Origin: Stenotrophomonas maltophilia
GTDB lineage: Bacteria; Pseudomonadota; Gammaproteobacteria; Xanthomonadales; Xanthomonadaceae
Direction of reading: 5' to 3'
NCBI RefSeq assembly: GCF_002138415.1
Contig: NZ_CP015612.1
Coordinates: 62,001 to 126,000, forward strand
Length of the DNA: 64,000 nucleotides
The translations under genes and the position numbers were made by a program. The number at the start of each line of letters is the position of its first letter. Positions within the stretch are counted from its first letter, which is position 1. Shown here piece after piece: positions 39,613 to 49,285 of the stretch. The notes under the pieces are model-generated. The model saw nothing but the letters and a program-made list of their open reading frames with translations, searched no databases and was not told the DNA's origin.

Positions 39613-40730
39613 GCGGCCACCCTGCGTCGGGCACTGCTGGCCATCCAGCGTTCCAGCGCGAACAGCAGCACGATGGCCAGCAGCAACCATGGTGTGAGCT
39701 CGCGCAGCGGCGGTGTTGCCGCAGGCAGTGCTGCCTGGCGGGGTGCCTGATCCTGGGCATCGCCGAGGCGTGGCAGCGGAGGCGGTTGCAGGGCCAGCAG
39801 CAGGGCACGCGGCAACTGCGGATCGCGCAGCGCAGCGTTGCCTGAGGCGTCCCAGTCACCGGGCAGAGACAGCAGGACACCGTGGCCGATGCGTTGCTGC
39901 CACAGCAGCGGGGTGCCCTCGGTGTTGCGCAGCAGGATGCTGGCCTCGGCGGCAGGCTTGCCGGCAGTCATGACACGACCACCGTCGCGCAGCCACGCCT
40001 GCCAGTTCGCTGGCAGTGCGTCGTTGCGGCTCCATACGCCGATCTCGCCGCGTTCGGGCAGGGCATCCGCCACCAGAGGAGCGAGCGGCGCCTGCACGCC
40101 CCACGCGCGCTGCAGTGCATTCAACCAGTGCTGGGCAGTGGCGGATGCCTCGCCGTGCGCGCGCAGCTGCGGCAATGCCGCTGCAGTCTGCGGCGGTGTG
40201 ACCGGCATCGGCTGCGTGTGCCATTGCACGTCGCGCGACAGCTGCAGGCGGGCGCCATCCAGGCCGGGCTGGGGATCGGGAACGTGCACGGTCAACGCGG
40301 TGCCCGCGGGCAGCTGTGCGTCCAGTTCGCGCAACAGGCTGGGCAGGGATGCGCTGGATGCCGGTGGTGCCTGATCGATGGCGGGGAAGCCAGGTGCCAG
40401 CCAGTGCCAGTTGCCCTCTTCGGCGGTGCCGCGCAGTGCGGCGGCGTCCATCCCAGGTGCCACTACCGTCCAGGCAGCGGGGACAGGGGCAGGGCCGGTC
40501 AACGCAGGTCGTGCCAGCAGAAAGGCCAATACAGCCAGCAACATCAGCCGCACCAGAAGCAACGGCCAGTCATCGAAGCGGATGCGCTGGCGCGGCCGGA
40601 TCTGTGCACGCAGCCAGCGCAGCGCGGCGAAATCCAACGGTGTGTACGGATGGCGGCGGGCGAGGTGGATCAGCAGCGGCAGCAACCCTGCAGCGAGCGC
40701 GGCCAGGCCCAACGGGAACAGCAGGGTCAT
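39609..40730 (-). CDS. BatA-like membrane protein
   Basis: A 373-residue protein. The N-terminal segment MTLLFPLGLAALAAGLLPLL and the following HLARRHPYTPLDFAALRWL are typical of the BatA N-terminal domain (two helices and an amphipathic link, about 1-80). The remainder is periplasmic, with a C-terminal membrane helix (about 345-362, PWLLLAIVLLFALERWM). A von Willebrand factor A domain is not evident. In other bacteria BatA-type proteins act with MoxR ATPases and DUF58 proteins. It overlaps both neighbours by four bases. Confidence 0.85.
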   Translation of the reverse strand: MTLLFPLGLAALAAGLLPLLIHLARRHPYTPLDFAALRWLRAQIRPRQRIRFDDWPLLLVRLMLLAVLAFLLARPALTGPAPVPAAWTVVAPGMDAAALRGTAEEGNWHWLAPGFPAIDQAPPASSASLPSLLRELDAQLPAGTALTVHVPDPQPGLDGARLQLSRDVQWHTQPMPVTPPQTAAALPQLRAHGEASATAQHWLNALQRAWGVQAPLAPLVADALPERGEIGVWSRNDALPANWQAWLRDGGRVMTAGKPAAEASILLRNTEGTPLLWQQRIGHGVLLSLPGDWDASGNAALRDPQLPRALLLALQPPPLPRLGDAQDQAPRQAALPAATPPLRELTPWLLLAIVLLFALERWMASSARRRVAA

Positions 40731-41623
40731 GCACCGCCCCCACGGCCGAACAGCGCCTGCAGTGCCTGGTCCAGCGGCTGGTCGAGCCAGCCGGTGGCAC
40801 TGGCGATGCCGCTGGCCTGCAGGCGCGACTGCAATGCGTTGCGTGCGTCGGCGAAGCGCTGCAGGTAGTCGGTGCGGATCGCCGCGCCATCGCCCAGCAG
40901 TTCCTCGCCGGTTTCCGGGTCGCGGAAGCGGTGGCCGGCATCGAACGGGAAGTCGCGCTCGTCGGCGGTCAGGATCTGCAGCAGTGCCACCTCGCGGCGT
41001 GCGCTGGCCAGTTGCTCCAGCAGCGTGATGCCGGCCTCGTCGAAGCCATCACCGATCGCCAGCAGCATGTCGCCCGGGCGAACGCGTTCCCACAGGGGAC
41101 GCAGTCGATCCGCCGCAGGCCAGCTGCCGCGCGCCTGCAGGGCATGCAGTTGCAGATGCACGCGGTCACGCTGGCGTGCGCCGTTCGCTGCGGGCACCAG
41201 TTGCAGTCCTTCGCCATTGATCGCCAGCAGGCCGAAACGGTCGCCCTGCTGCAGGGCCAGCTCCACCACGCACGCGGCAACGCCGCGCATGTGGTCCAGG
41301 CGCGTGCGCTGCGGTGCCGCGCGATCGGCCTGACCGGCCGAGGCGGTGGCATCGAGCAGCAGCCAGACCGTGATCGGGCTTTCGCGTTCGGATTCGCGCA
41401 CGAAGAAGCGGTCCGAGCGGGCGTACAGCTTCCAGTCGATCTGGCGCAGCTCGTCGCCCGGTTCGTAGGCACGGTACTGGGCAAACTCGAGACCAGCACC
41501 GCGGCTGCGGCTGGCGTGCTGGCCGATGCCACTGGCACCGCTGGCCAGGCGCGGCCGCAACCGCAGCATGCGCAGGCGCGCACGCAGTTCCGGTGGCAAG
41601 GTCAGCGGAGCAGCTGCGTTCAC
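40727..41623 (-). CDS. DUF58 domain protein
   Basis: A 298-residue protein with the DUF58 core motif GAGLEFAQYRAYEPGDELRQ followed by IDWKLYARSDR (about 42-75), then a von Willebrand A-like fold with the DATASAG metal-site-like segment. DUF58 proteins are encoded with MoxR ATPases and are thought to act as partners in protein maturation. The GTG start at 41623 sits seven bases after the MoxR stop; an ATG further upstream would lie inside the MoxR gene and is rejected. Confidence 0.88.
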   Translation of the reverse strand: MNAAAPLTLPPELRARLRMLRLRPRLASGASGIGQHASRSRGAGLEFAQYRAYEPGDELRQIDWKLYARSDRFFVRESERESPITVWLLLDATASAGQADRAAPQRTRLDHMRGVAACVVELALQQGDRFGLLAINGEGLQLVPAANGARQRDRVHLQLHALQARGSWPAADRLRPLWERVRPGDMLLAIGDGFDEAGITLLEQLASARREVALLQILTADERDFPFDAGHRFRDPETGEELLGDGAAIRTDYLQRFADARNALQSRLQASGIASATGWLDQPLDQALQALFGRGGGA

Positions 41624-41630
41624 GCGTGGC

Positions 41631-42614
<984 letters not shown>

Positions 42615-42630
42615 GGGCGTGCAGGTCCTA

Positions 42631-43338
42631 TCAATTGTTCAACGCGTACATCACGATGTTGACGCCGAAGCGGGTGTTGTCTTCGGCCAGGAAACGCTTG
42701 TTGCGCCAGTCGTAGTCCCACTCGCAGCCGTAGTCCTTGTTGCTGTAGAGCAGGCCCAGGCGGCCATCGACCTCGATGCCCTTCAGGTAGTCGTGCACCA
42801 GGTCGTCGCCCCAGCCGTTGAGTTCGAAGCTGGTGGCGGGCGGGCCATCGGGGAAGCGGAAGAAGCTGCGGTACAGCGGATGGCTGTTGGGCAGCTTCTG
42901 CAGTGCCTTCGGACCGAACAGGCGACCCATCTGCGCCTCGAACGAGGTGGCGAACAGGCCGTCGATGTCATGGTTGCAGTCGTCGACGAAGACGAAGCCG
43001 CCATTGCGCACGTAGCGAACGAAGTTCTGCCGCTCGGCGGCGTTGAACTCCACCAGCGTGTGCCCGGCCAGATAGCAGAACGGCGCTTCCAGCATGCGCG
43101 GGTCGGCCAGCGCTACCACGTGTTCCTGCGGGTCAACGCGCAGCGAGGTGTAGTCGATCAGCGAGGTGATCAGGTTGGACGGCATGCGCGCGTCCACGTC
43201 CCAGTCGCCGGAGTCGTACTGCAGGCGGGTGAACCAGAAGTCGTAGCGCGAACTGCGCGGGCCTGCCTGTGCAAAGGCCGGCAGCGCCGCCGCCGAAGCG
43301 GCAGCGGCCAACCAGCGCAGGCAGGCCCGGCGATCCAT
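42631..43338 (-). CDS. DUF4159 family protein with probable Tat signal
   Basis: A 235-residue protein whose N-terminus MDRRACLRWLAAAASAAALP resembles a twin-arginine signal (RR followed by a hydrophobic stretch). The core (about 25-235) has the DUF4159 pattern (FWFTRLQYDSGDWDVD, GGFVFVDDCNHDIDG, HPLYRSFFRFPDGPP), resembling a class I glutamine-amidotransferase-like fold but without an obvious catalytic cysteine. It overlaps the tldE-like gene by one base. Proteins of this type occur in conserved clusters with MoxR and TldD. Function unknown. Confidence 0.85.
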   Translation of the reverse strand: MDRRACLRWLAAAASAAALPAFAQAGPRSSRYDFWFTRLQYDSGDWDVDARMPSNLITSLIDYTSLRVDPQEHVVALADPRMLEAPFCYLAGHTLVEFNAAERQNFVRYVRNGGFVFVDDCNHDIDGLFATSFEAQMGRLFGPKALQKLPNSHPLYRSFFRFPDGPPATSFELNGWGDDLVHDYLKGIEVDGRLGLLYSNKDYGCEWDYDWRNKRFLAEDNTRFGVNIVMYALNN

Positions 43339-44672
43339 CAGACCGCGTCGGACAGCGAGGTGAAGGTGAAATCGCGCAGCTTCATCGGCGGGATCATCAT
43401 CACGTAGCTGGATTCATCACCGGCCACGCGCACCGGCTTGCCCAGCTCTTCGATGTTGTTGAGCATGATCACCGGCGATTCGTTGAAGCGGAAGTTCTTC
43501 ACCGGGTGCTTGATCTGGCCGTTCTCGATGTAGAACGTGCCGTCGCGGGTGAGGCCGGTCAGCAGCACGGTCTGCGGATCGACCATGCGGATGTACCAGG
43601 TACGGGTGACCAGGATGCCCTTCTGGGTGCCGCGCACCAGCTCGGCGGTGCTCTTGTCGCCACCGCTCATCAGCAGGTTGCCCGGCGTTGCCTTGGCGGT
43701 CTTGCCCTGCTTCTGCGCCCAGAAGCGCGAGTAGTCCAGGTTGGCGACCTTGCCGTTCTCGATGATGGCCATGCGCTCGCGCGGCACGCCCTCGTTGTCC
43801 CACGGCAGCACCGGTGCATCCGGATGCCAGGGGTCTGCAATCATGGTCACGCGCGGGTCGTAGACCTGCTCGCCCAGCTTGTTGCCGCCACCCTTCTTCG
43901 ACAGGAAGCTGCGGCCTTCATCGGCCGAGCGTGCGCTGAAGAAGTTCATCATGAAGCTGATCAGGCCGGCGGCCGCGGCGGGCTCCAGAATCACCGTGTA
44001 CTTGCCCGGCTCCAGCGCCTTGGCTTCGGCCGATTCGGTGGCCTTGCGCATGGCGATACGGATGTCCTGGTCGGCCTTGAAGTCAGCCGCGTCCTTCAGG
44101 TTGCGGCCGACCCAGCCCGAACCGCGGCCGTCTTCGGTACGCACGGTGCAGGTGTAATCGAAGTTGGTGGTGCGCTGGTAGGCGAAGTTGCCGTTGCTGT
44201 TGGCGGTGGCCTGGAAGCCCTGGCCGTCTTCAAGGAAACCGGCGGCGATCAGGCCGTGGCCACGGCACGGAGCGATCGAATCGGCGGCGACCTTGGCGCG
44301 GAAGGCCGGATCGATGGCAGCGGTGGATTCGCTGAAGGTCGGGCTGGCCCGGTAGCTCTGCTTGCCGATGGCCGGCATGAACTCCGGGTTCTCCGGGGCC
44401 AGGCGCGCCAGGTCTTCAGCACGGCGCACCACGCGTTCCAGCGCGGCATCGTCGAACTCGTTGATCGAGGCGGTACCCACGCGCTTGCCGAAGGCGACGG
44501 TGACGGCCAGTTCGGTGTTGTCGACGATGCCGCTGGTGGAGACATTGTTCAGCGCGAAACGGATGTTGCCGCTGATCGCGCCAGCCAGCACGGCGGTGCA
44601 CTCGTCGGCCTTGGACAGGGCGATGACCTTGTCGAGGATGGCCTTGGCCTGGGCTTCGGTGAAGATACTCAT
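43338..44672 (-). CDS. TldE/PmbA-like metallopeptidase-family protein
   Basis: A 444-residue protein of the TldD/PmbA family (C-terminal GRDGTFYIENGQIKHPVKNFR matches the family). No HExxxH zinc motif is visible, as expected for the E-type partner that pairs with a D-type subunit. In E. coli TldD and TldE form a heteromeric protease acting on unfolded peptides. Here the two candidate D-type genes lie directly upstream in the same operon with small gaps (21 and 30 bases). The start at 44672 is supported by the conserved N-terminus. Confidence 0.9.
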   Translation of the reverse strand: MSIFTEAQAKAILDKVIALSKADECTAVLAGAISGNIRFALNNVSTSGIVDNTELAVTVAFGKRVGTASINEFDDAALERVVRRAEDLARLAPENPEFMPAIGKQSYRASPTFSESTAAIDPAFRAKVAADSIAPCRGHGLIAAGFLEDGQGFQATANSNGNFAYQRTTNFDYTCTVRTEDGRGSGWVGRNLKDAADFKADQDIRIAMRKATESAEAKALEPGKYTVILEPAAAAGLISFMMNFFSARSADEGRSFLSKKGGGNKLGEQVYDPRVTMIADPWHPDAPVLPWDNEGVPRERMAIIENGKVANLDYSRFWAQKQGKTAKATPGNLLMSGGDKSTAELVRGTQKGILVTRTWYIRMVDPQTVLLTGLTRDGTFYIENGQIKHPVKNFRFNESPVIMLNNIEELGKPVRVAGDESSYVMMIPPMKLRDFTFTSLSDAV

Positions 44673-44693
44673 GGTGTAAGGGCTCCTGACCGG

Positions 44694-46328
44694 TCAGCCG
44701 AGGCTGCGTGCGGTGTTGATGACGTTGATGCCGTTGAAGCGCGCGGTGGACGAACCGTGCGAGACCGCCGAGACCTGGCCCGGCTGGCCCTTGCCGTCGA
44801 AGAACGAACCGCCCAGGCGGTAGTCGCGCTCGTCGGCGACGGCGGTGCAGGCATTCCAGAACTCCGGTGTGCGGATCTGGTAGGCCACGTCTTCCAGCAT
44901 TCGGGTGATCTGGCCGTTCTTGATCTCGTAGAACAGCTGGCCGCCGAACTGCGCGTTGTAGCGCTGCTGGTCGATCGAGAACGAACCATCACCGATGATG
45001 TAGATGCCGTTCTCCACGTCCTTGATCAGGTCCGGCACGCTCAGCGGCTTCTTGCCCGGTGCCATCGACACGTTGGCCATGCGCTGGAACTGCACGCTGG
45101 ACCACGAGTCGGCGTAGCAGCAGCCGTCGGACTCGGTCTTGCCGAGGATGTGGGCCTGGTCGCGGATGGTCTGGTAATCCACCAGCTTGCCATTGCTGAT
45201 CAGGTCCCAGCGCTTGCACTTCACGCCTTCATCGTCGTACGCCACCGCGCCGAGGCTGCCCGGCTGGGTCTTGTCGGCGAAGATGTTGACCAGCTCGCTG
45301 CCGTACTGGAAATGCTGTTCGCGCTTGTCCAGGGTGGCGAAGCTGGTGCCGGCGTAGTTGGCTTCGTAGCCGAGCACACGGTCCAGCTCCAGCGGGTGGC
45401 CGATCGACTCATGGATGGTCAGCCAGGTGTGCGACGGGTCGAGCACCAGATCGTACTTGCCCGGCTTCACCGACGGTGCCTTCAGCTTTTCCTGCGCCTG
45501 CCTGGCGGCGGCGATGGCGTCTTCCTTCATGTTGTAGGAAGAACTGTAGTTGACCACGCCATTCGGGCTGACCACCTTGCCGGCAGCCGCACCGTCCAGG
45601 TACTCGTAGCCCAGGCCCATCGGCGAGGACAGGCCTTCGCGGGTACGGAACTTGCCGCTGGACTTGTCGATGGCGGTGATCGTCATCGGTGCCCAGATGC
45701 GGTGCACGTCCTGGTCGATGTAGGAACCATCGGTGGAGGCGAAGTACTTCTGTTCGTTGACCAGGAACAGCATCGAATTGACGAAGCTGGCACCGGCGCC
45801 CATCGCCGCGGCGTTGACGTCCAGCAGCAGGCCGACCTTGTCCTTGATCGGCACTTCCATCGCGTTCTTGCGGATCGGCGTGCGCCAGCTCACCTCACCC
45901 ACGCCCGGCGCCTTGGCCAGCTGCACCGGTGCGGTCTGCACGCCGGCATTGGCCTTGGCGATTGCCGCGGCCTGCTGCGCGGCCCTGGCCACATCGGCCG
46001 TGCCCAGCGCATTGGTGGCGGCAAAGCCCCACGCACCGTTGACGATCACGCGGATGCCAACACCGGTGGACTCGGTGTTCACCACGTTCTGCACCTTGTC
46101 CTCGCGGGTGATCACGAACTGCCGCAGGTAGCGGCCGATGCGCACGTCGCAGTAGGTGGCGCCGGCCTGGCGGGCTGCGGCCAGCGCCGCATCGGCCAGG
46201 CGCTTCTTCAGCCCCAGGTCCAGCGTGCTCTGCAGCTGTTCGGCGGCAATCGCCTTGCCGAAGAAGGAGGGCACGATCAGCCCGCCCGCGGTAAGCCCGG
46301 TCAGGGCCAGAAAGTCACGTCTTTGCAA
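44694..46328 (-). CDS. TldD-like metallopeptidase with Tat signal (copy 1)
   Basis: A 544-residue protein with a twin-arginine leader (MQRRDFLALTGLTAGGLI), so probably exported folded to the periplasm. The zinc motif HExxxH is present in TIHESIGHPLELDRVLGYE. The C-terminal signature includes GSFFDGKGQPGQVSAVSHGS. It is about 65% or more similar by eye to the next gene (46359), with the same leader and motifs, so the two arose by tandem duplication. Both probably share the single TldE-like partner. Gap to tldE is 21 bases. Confidence 0.9.
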   Translation of the reverse strand: MQRRDFLALTGLTAGGLIVPSFFGKAIAAEQLQSTLDLGLKKRLADAALAAARQAGATYCDVRIGRYLRQFVITREDKVQNVVNTESTGVGIRVIVNGAWGFAATNALGTADVARAAQQAAAIAKANAGVQTAPVQLAKAPGVGEVSWRTPIRKNAMEVPIKDKVGLLLDVNAAAMGAGASFVNSMLFLVNEQKYFASTDGSYIDQDVHRIWAPMTITAIDKSSGKFRTREGLSSPMGLGYEYLDGAAAGKVVSPNGVVNYSSSYNMKEDAIAAARQAQEKLKAPSVKPGKYDLVLDPSHTWLTIHESIGHPLELDRVLGYEANYAGTSFATLDKREQHFQYGSELVNIFADKTQPGSLGAVAYDDEGVKCKRWDLISNGKLVDYQTIRDQAHILGKTESDGCCYADSWSSVQFQRMANVSMAPGKKPLSVPDLIKDVENGIYIIGDGSFSIDQQRYNAQFGGQLFYEIKNGQITRMLEDVAYQIRTPEFWNACTAVADERDYRLGGSFFDGKGQPGQVSAVSHGSSTARFNGINVINTARSLG

Positions 46329-46358
46329 GGCTGCTCTCCATGTCGAAGGATGGGTGGC

Positions 46359-47990
46359 TCAAGCGCCGAGACTGCGCGCGGTGTTGATGATGTTGATGCC
46401 GTTGAAGCGGGTGGTGGACGAACCGTGCGAGACCGCCGAGACCTGGCCGGGCTGGCCCTTGCCGTCGAAGAACGAACCACCCAGGCGGAAGTCACGCTCA
46501 TCGCAGATCGCGGTGCACGCGTTCCAGAACTCCGGCGTGCGGATCTGGTAGGCCGCATCCTCGACCATGCCGGCGATCTTTCCGTCCTTGATCTGGTAGT
46601 ACAGCTGGCCGCCGAACTGCGCGTTGTAGCGCTGCTGGTCGATCGAGTACGAACCGCGGCCGTGGATGTAGATGCCGTTCTCCACGTCCTTGATCATGTC
46701 CTCGACGCTGAGCGGCTGCTTGCCCGGCGCCAGCGAGACATTGGCCATGCGCTGGAACTGCACGCTGGACCAGGAATCGGCATAGCTGCAGCCATGCGAT
46801 GCATCGCGGCCGAGGATGTGGGCTTCATCACGGGTGGCCTGGTAGTCGACCAGGATGCCGTCGCGCACCAGGTCCCAGCGCTGGGTCTTCACGCCTTCGT
46901 CGTCGTAGCCGACCGCACCGAGGCTGCCGGGCTGGGTCTTGTCGGCGAAGAAGGTAACGATGTCGCTGCCCCAGCGGAAACCCGCATCGCGCTTGTCCAG
47001 CGTGGCGAAGCTGGTGCCGGCGTAGTTGGCTTCGTAGCCGAGCACGCGGTCAAGCTCCAGCGGGTGGCCGACGTTCTCGTGGATGGTCAGGAACAGGTTG
47101 GATGGGTCCAGCACCAGGTCGTACTTGCCCGGCTTCACCGACGGCGCCTTCAGTTTCTCGCGTGCGTGGCGGGCGGCTGCAATGGCGTCCTCGACCGGGT
47201 CGTAGGAATCGCGGTAGGCGGTGATGCCACCGGGCAGCTGCACCTTGCCGCGCGCGTCGCCATCGAGGAACTCGTAGCCCATGCCCATCGGCGAGGACAG
47301 GCCGGCACGAGTGCGGAACCTGCCGCTGGCCTTGTCGATGGCGGTGGCAGTGAACGGCAGCCAGATGCGATGGATGTCCTGGTCGATGAAAGAACCGTCG
47401 CTGGAGGCGAAGTACTTCTGTTCGTTGACCAGGAACAGGGTGGAATTGATGTAGTCGGCGCCCGCATTCAGCGCGGCGGCGTTGAGCGCCAGCAGCAGCT
47501 CGACCTTGTCCTGGATCGGCACCGCCATCGCGTTCCTGCGCACCGGGGTCTGCCAGCGCACCTCACCCACTGACGGCGTTGGCGCCAGCTGTACCGGCCG
47601 GGTCTGGATGCCGGCGTTGGCGCGGGCGATTGCCGCCGCCTGCTCGACCGCGGCGCGCACGGCGGCCTCGGTCTGCTGATGGGTTGCTGCGAAACCCCAG
47701 GCGCCGTTGACAATCACCCGCACGCCCACACCGGACGATTCGCGGTTGGTCACATTGCCGACCTGGTGCTCGCGGGTGATGACCGACTGGTTGAGGTAGC
47801 GGCCGATGCGCACATCGCAGTAGCTGGCCTTGGCCGTGCGTGCGGCGGCGAGCGCCACGTCCGCCAGGCGTCTGCGCTGGGCGGTATCGACCGGGGCGAG
47901 CAGCTGCTCGGCGGCGATGGCACGGGAATGCGGCAGCAGCAGACCCGCCAGGCCCAGACTGGAAAAAGCCAGGAACTCACGTCGTTGCAC
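46359..47990 (-). CDS. TldD-like metallopeptidase with Tat signal (copy 2)
   Basis: A 543-residue paralogue of the preceding protein, first gene of the operon. The leader is MQRREFLAFSSLGLAGLLL (RR motif), and the zinc motif HExxxH is in TIHENVGHPLELDRVLGYE. The C-terminal end GSSTTRFNGINIINTARSLG matches copy 1 closely. Export through Tat with a folded zinc site is inferred. The gene is separated from copy 1 by 30 bases and preceded by 680 bp of repeats, so the promoter probably lies just upstream of 47990. Confidence 0.9.
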   Translation of the reverse strand: MQRREFLAFSSLGLAGLLLPHSRAIAAEQLLAPVDTAQRRRLADVALAAARTAKASYCDVRIGRYLNQSVITREHQVGNVTNRESSGVGVRVIVNGAWGFAATHQQTEAAVRAAVEQAAAIARANAGIQTRPVQLAPTPSVGEVRWQTPVRRNAMAVPIQDKVELLLALNAAALNAGADYINSTLFLVNEQKYFASSDGSFIDQDIHRIWLPFTATAIDKASGRFRTRAGLSSPMGMGYEFLDGDARGKVQLPGGITAYRDSYDPVEDAIAAARHAREKLKAPSVKPGKYDLVLDPSNLFLTIHENVGHPLELDRVLGYEANYAGTSFATLDKRDAGFRWGSDIVTFFADKTQPGSLGAVGYDDEGVKTQRWDLVRDGILVDYQATRDEAHILGRDASHGCSYADSWSSVQFQRMANVSLAPGKQPLSVEDMIKDVENGIYIHGRGSYSIDQQRYNAQFGGQLYYQIKDGKIAGMVEDAAYQIRTPEFWNACTAICDERDFRLGGSFFDGKGQPGQVSAVSHGSSTTRFNGINIINTARSLGA

Positions 47991-48190
47991 AGCGTTTCTC
48001 TCTCTCGCTTGCGTGCGGTTGGCAACAGGCCGAGCCGATCACGTCAACCACTCGACTTTCGCCAGCGCAGCGCGTCCGGGCAAGTGACTGCAGTCATGGT
48101 TGGGTGGGTTTCGGCAGGGCTTGCAGCCCTGCACCTGCTCAATGCAACGGCAACGGCCAGAGCCAGAGCCAGAGCGGGATTCCGTGGGTT

Positions 48191-48292
48191 GGCGGGGCGG
48201 TGCCGGAGTGCGGGGACGCCGCAAGTACGTCCGTGTAGGCTTGGCAGCCGCATCCATGCGGCTGACACCCCGCACTCCGACACCGCCCCGCC
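48191..48292 (-). repeat. Long inverted-repeat element, copy B (short form, reverse)
   Basis: Arms 48191-48215 and 48268-48292 (25 bp, one mismatch) begin GGCGGGGCGGTG. Read in reverse orientation, the interior shows CAGCCGC-ATGGAT-GCGGCTG as a hairpin, then AAGCCTACACGGACGTACTT and a GCGGCGTC end. Confidence 0.88.
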
Positions 48293-48316
48293 TTCGACAG
48301 GTTCACGCGGCTGTTG

Positions 48317-48340
48317 GTAGGTGTCGACCTTGGTCGACAC
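48317..48340 (+). repeat. SMAG (GTAG REP) element
   Basis: GTAG followed by GTGTCGACCTTGGTCGACAC, a perfect 10-bp palindrome. The identical sequence occurs at 56011. Confidence 0.88.
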
Positions 48341-48365
48341 ATCCGTCAGATATCGAAATGAATCC

Positions 48366-48406
48366 GGGGTCAGATCCGTTTTCCTGTGGAAAACGGATCT
48401 GACCCC
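48366..48406. repeat. GGGGTCAGATCC-type hairpin
   Basis: GGGGTCAGATCCGTTTTCC, short loop, GGAAAACGGATCTGACCCC. Fourth copy of the family; inner stem CGTTTTCC is specific to this copy. Confidence 0.85.
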
Positions 48407-48442
48407 AAGAGTATTTCCAACAGATCGCGGAAATCTGTCGAA

Positions 48443-48544
48443 GGCGGGGTGGGTCCGGTTGCGGGGGCGTGAGCGCCATGGATGGCGCGACCGAGCCTAC
48501 AGGGACGTATTCACGGCGTCCCCCGCAACCGGACCCACCCCACC
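48443..48544 (+). repeat. Long inverted-repeat element, copy C (short form)
   Basis: Arms 48443-48467 and 48520-48544 (25 bp, one mismatch) begin GGCGGGGTGGGTCC. The interior has GCGCC-ATGGAT-GGCGC, then GAGCCTACAGGGACGTATTC and ACGGCGTC. This is the cleanest copy for drawing the cloverleaf-like fold. Confidence 0.9.
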
Positions 48545-48670
48545 AACCCACGGAATCCCAGCTTTTGACGTTGCTCTGGCTCAGGCTCCTGCAGGTGCAG
48601 GGCTGCAAGCCCTGCCGAGCAACACCCCCTCGTGCACAATGGTGCCGACCCCGCCTGGACACCGTCCCTG

Positions 48671-49285
48671 ATGTCGAGCAAGCCGTATTCAGAAGCCTGC
48701 GAGCGCAACCGCGAACCCATCGCCACCGCACTCGACCCGTGGATGGGCGACCGCCATCGGGTGCTGGAAATCGGCAGCGGCACCGGTCAGCACGCCGCGT
48801 TCTTCGCCGAGCGCTGGCCGTGGCTGCGTTGGCAGCCCAGCGATCATCCGGACCATCTGCCCGGCATCGAGGCCTGGCGCGCCGAGGCGGCGCTGCTCAA
48901 TCTGCTGCAGCCCGTGGCGCTGCAGGTGGAACTGCCACCAGCACCGGGCCTGACCCTGCCCGAGGGCAGCGCGTTCGATGCGGCGTTCACTGCCAATACC
49001 CTGCACATCATGGGCTGGGAGCATGTGCAGGCGCTGTTTGCCGCGCTGCCGCCGCTGCTGCGCCACGGTGCGCTGCTGGCGGTCTACGGCCCGTTCAACT
49101 ACGGCGGCCGCTACACCAGCCACAGCAACGCGCAGTTCGATGGCTGGCTGAAGGCGCGCGACCCGCGCAGCGGCATCCGCGACGTGGAAGCCGTGCATGG
49201 GCTGGCCGCGGACAATGGTTTCACCCGCCTGCGCGACGTGGCGATGCCGGCCAACAACCGGCTGCTGCTGTGGCGGCTGGGGTGA
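48671..49285 (+). CDS. DUF938 family SAM-dependent methyltransferase-like protein
   Basis: A 204-residue protein. Motif I of class I methyltransferases is VLEIGSGTGQHAAFFA (about residues 32-47), followed by the acidic residue region WQPSDH and a post-I FTANTLHIMGWEHV. The DUF938 family (E. coli has none; found in many Proteobacteria) lacks a proven substrate. The start at 48671 (ATG) begins MSSKPYSEACERNREPI, the typical conserved N-terminus; an ATG at 48632 lies in the repeat flank and is rejected. Its stop is directly next to the hipA stop (tail-to-tail). Confidence 0.9.
   Translation: MSSKPYSEACERNREPIATALDPWMGDRHRVLEIGSGTGQHAAFFAERWPWLRWQPSDHPDHLPGIEAWRAEAALLNLLQPVALQVELPPAPGLTLPEGSAFDAAFTANTLHIMGWEHVQALFAALPPLLRHGALLAVYGPFNYGGRYTSHSNAQFDGWLKARDPRSGIRDVEAVHGLAADNGFTRLRDVAMPANNRLLLWRLG

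Larger units (their letters stand above)
47991..48670. other. Gene-free 680-bp region of inverted repeats
   Basis: Between divergent genes. It holds extended flanks (48110-48190 and 48545-48640, mirror images), two long inverted-repeat elements facing away from each other (48191-48292 and 48443-48544), one SMAG (48317) and one GGGGTCAGA-type hairpin (48366). Promoters of both neighbours must lie in the remaining edges. No credible ORF. Confidence 0.8.

Noticed and set aside
43269..47573. A 1434-codon open frame on the plus strand, opposite the TldD/TldE genes
   Set aside because: It is the antisense shadow of well-conserved genes, caused by high GC at third positions. The translation lacks domains and has low-complexity composition.
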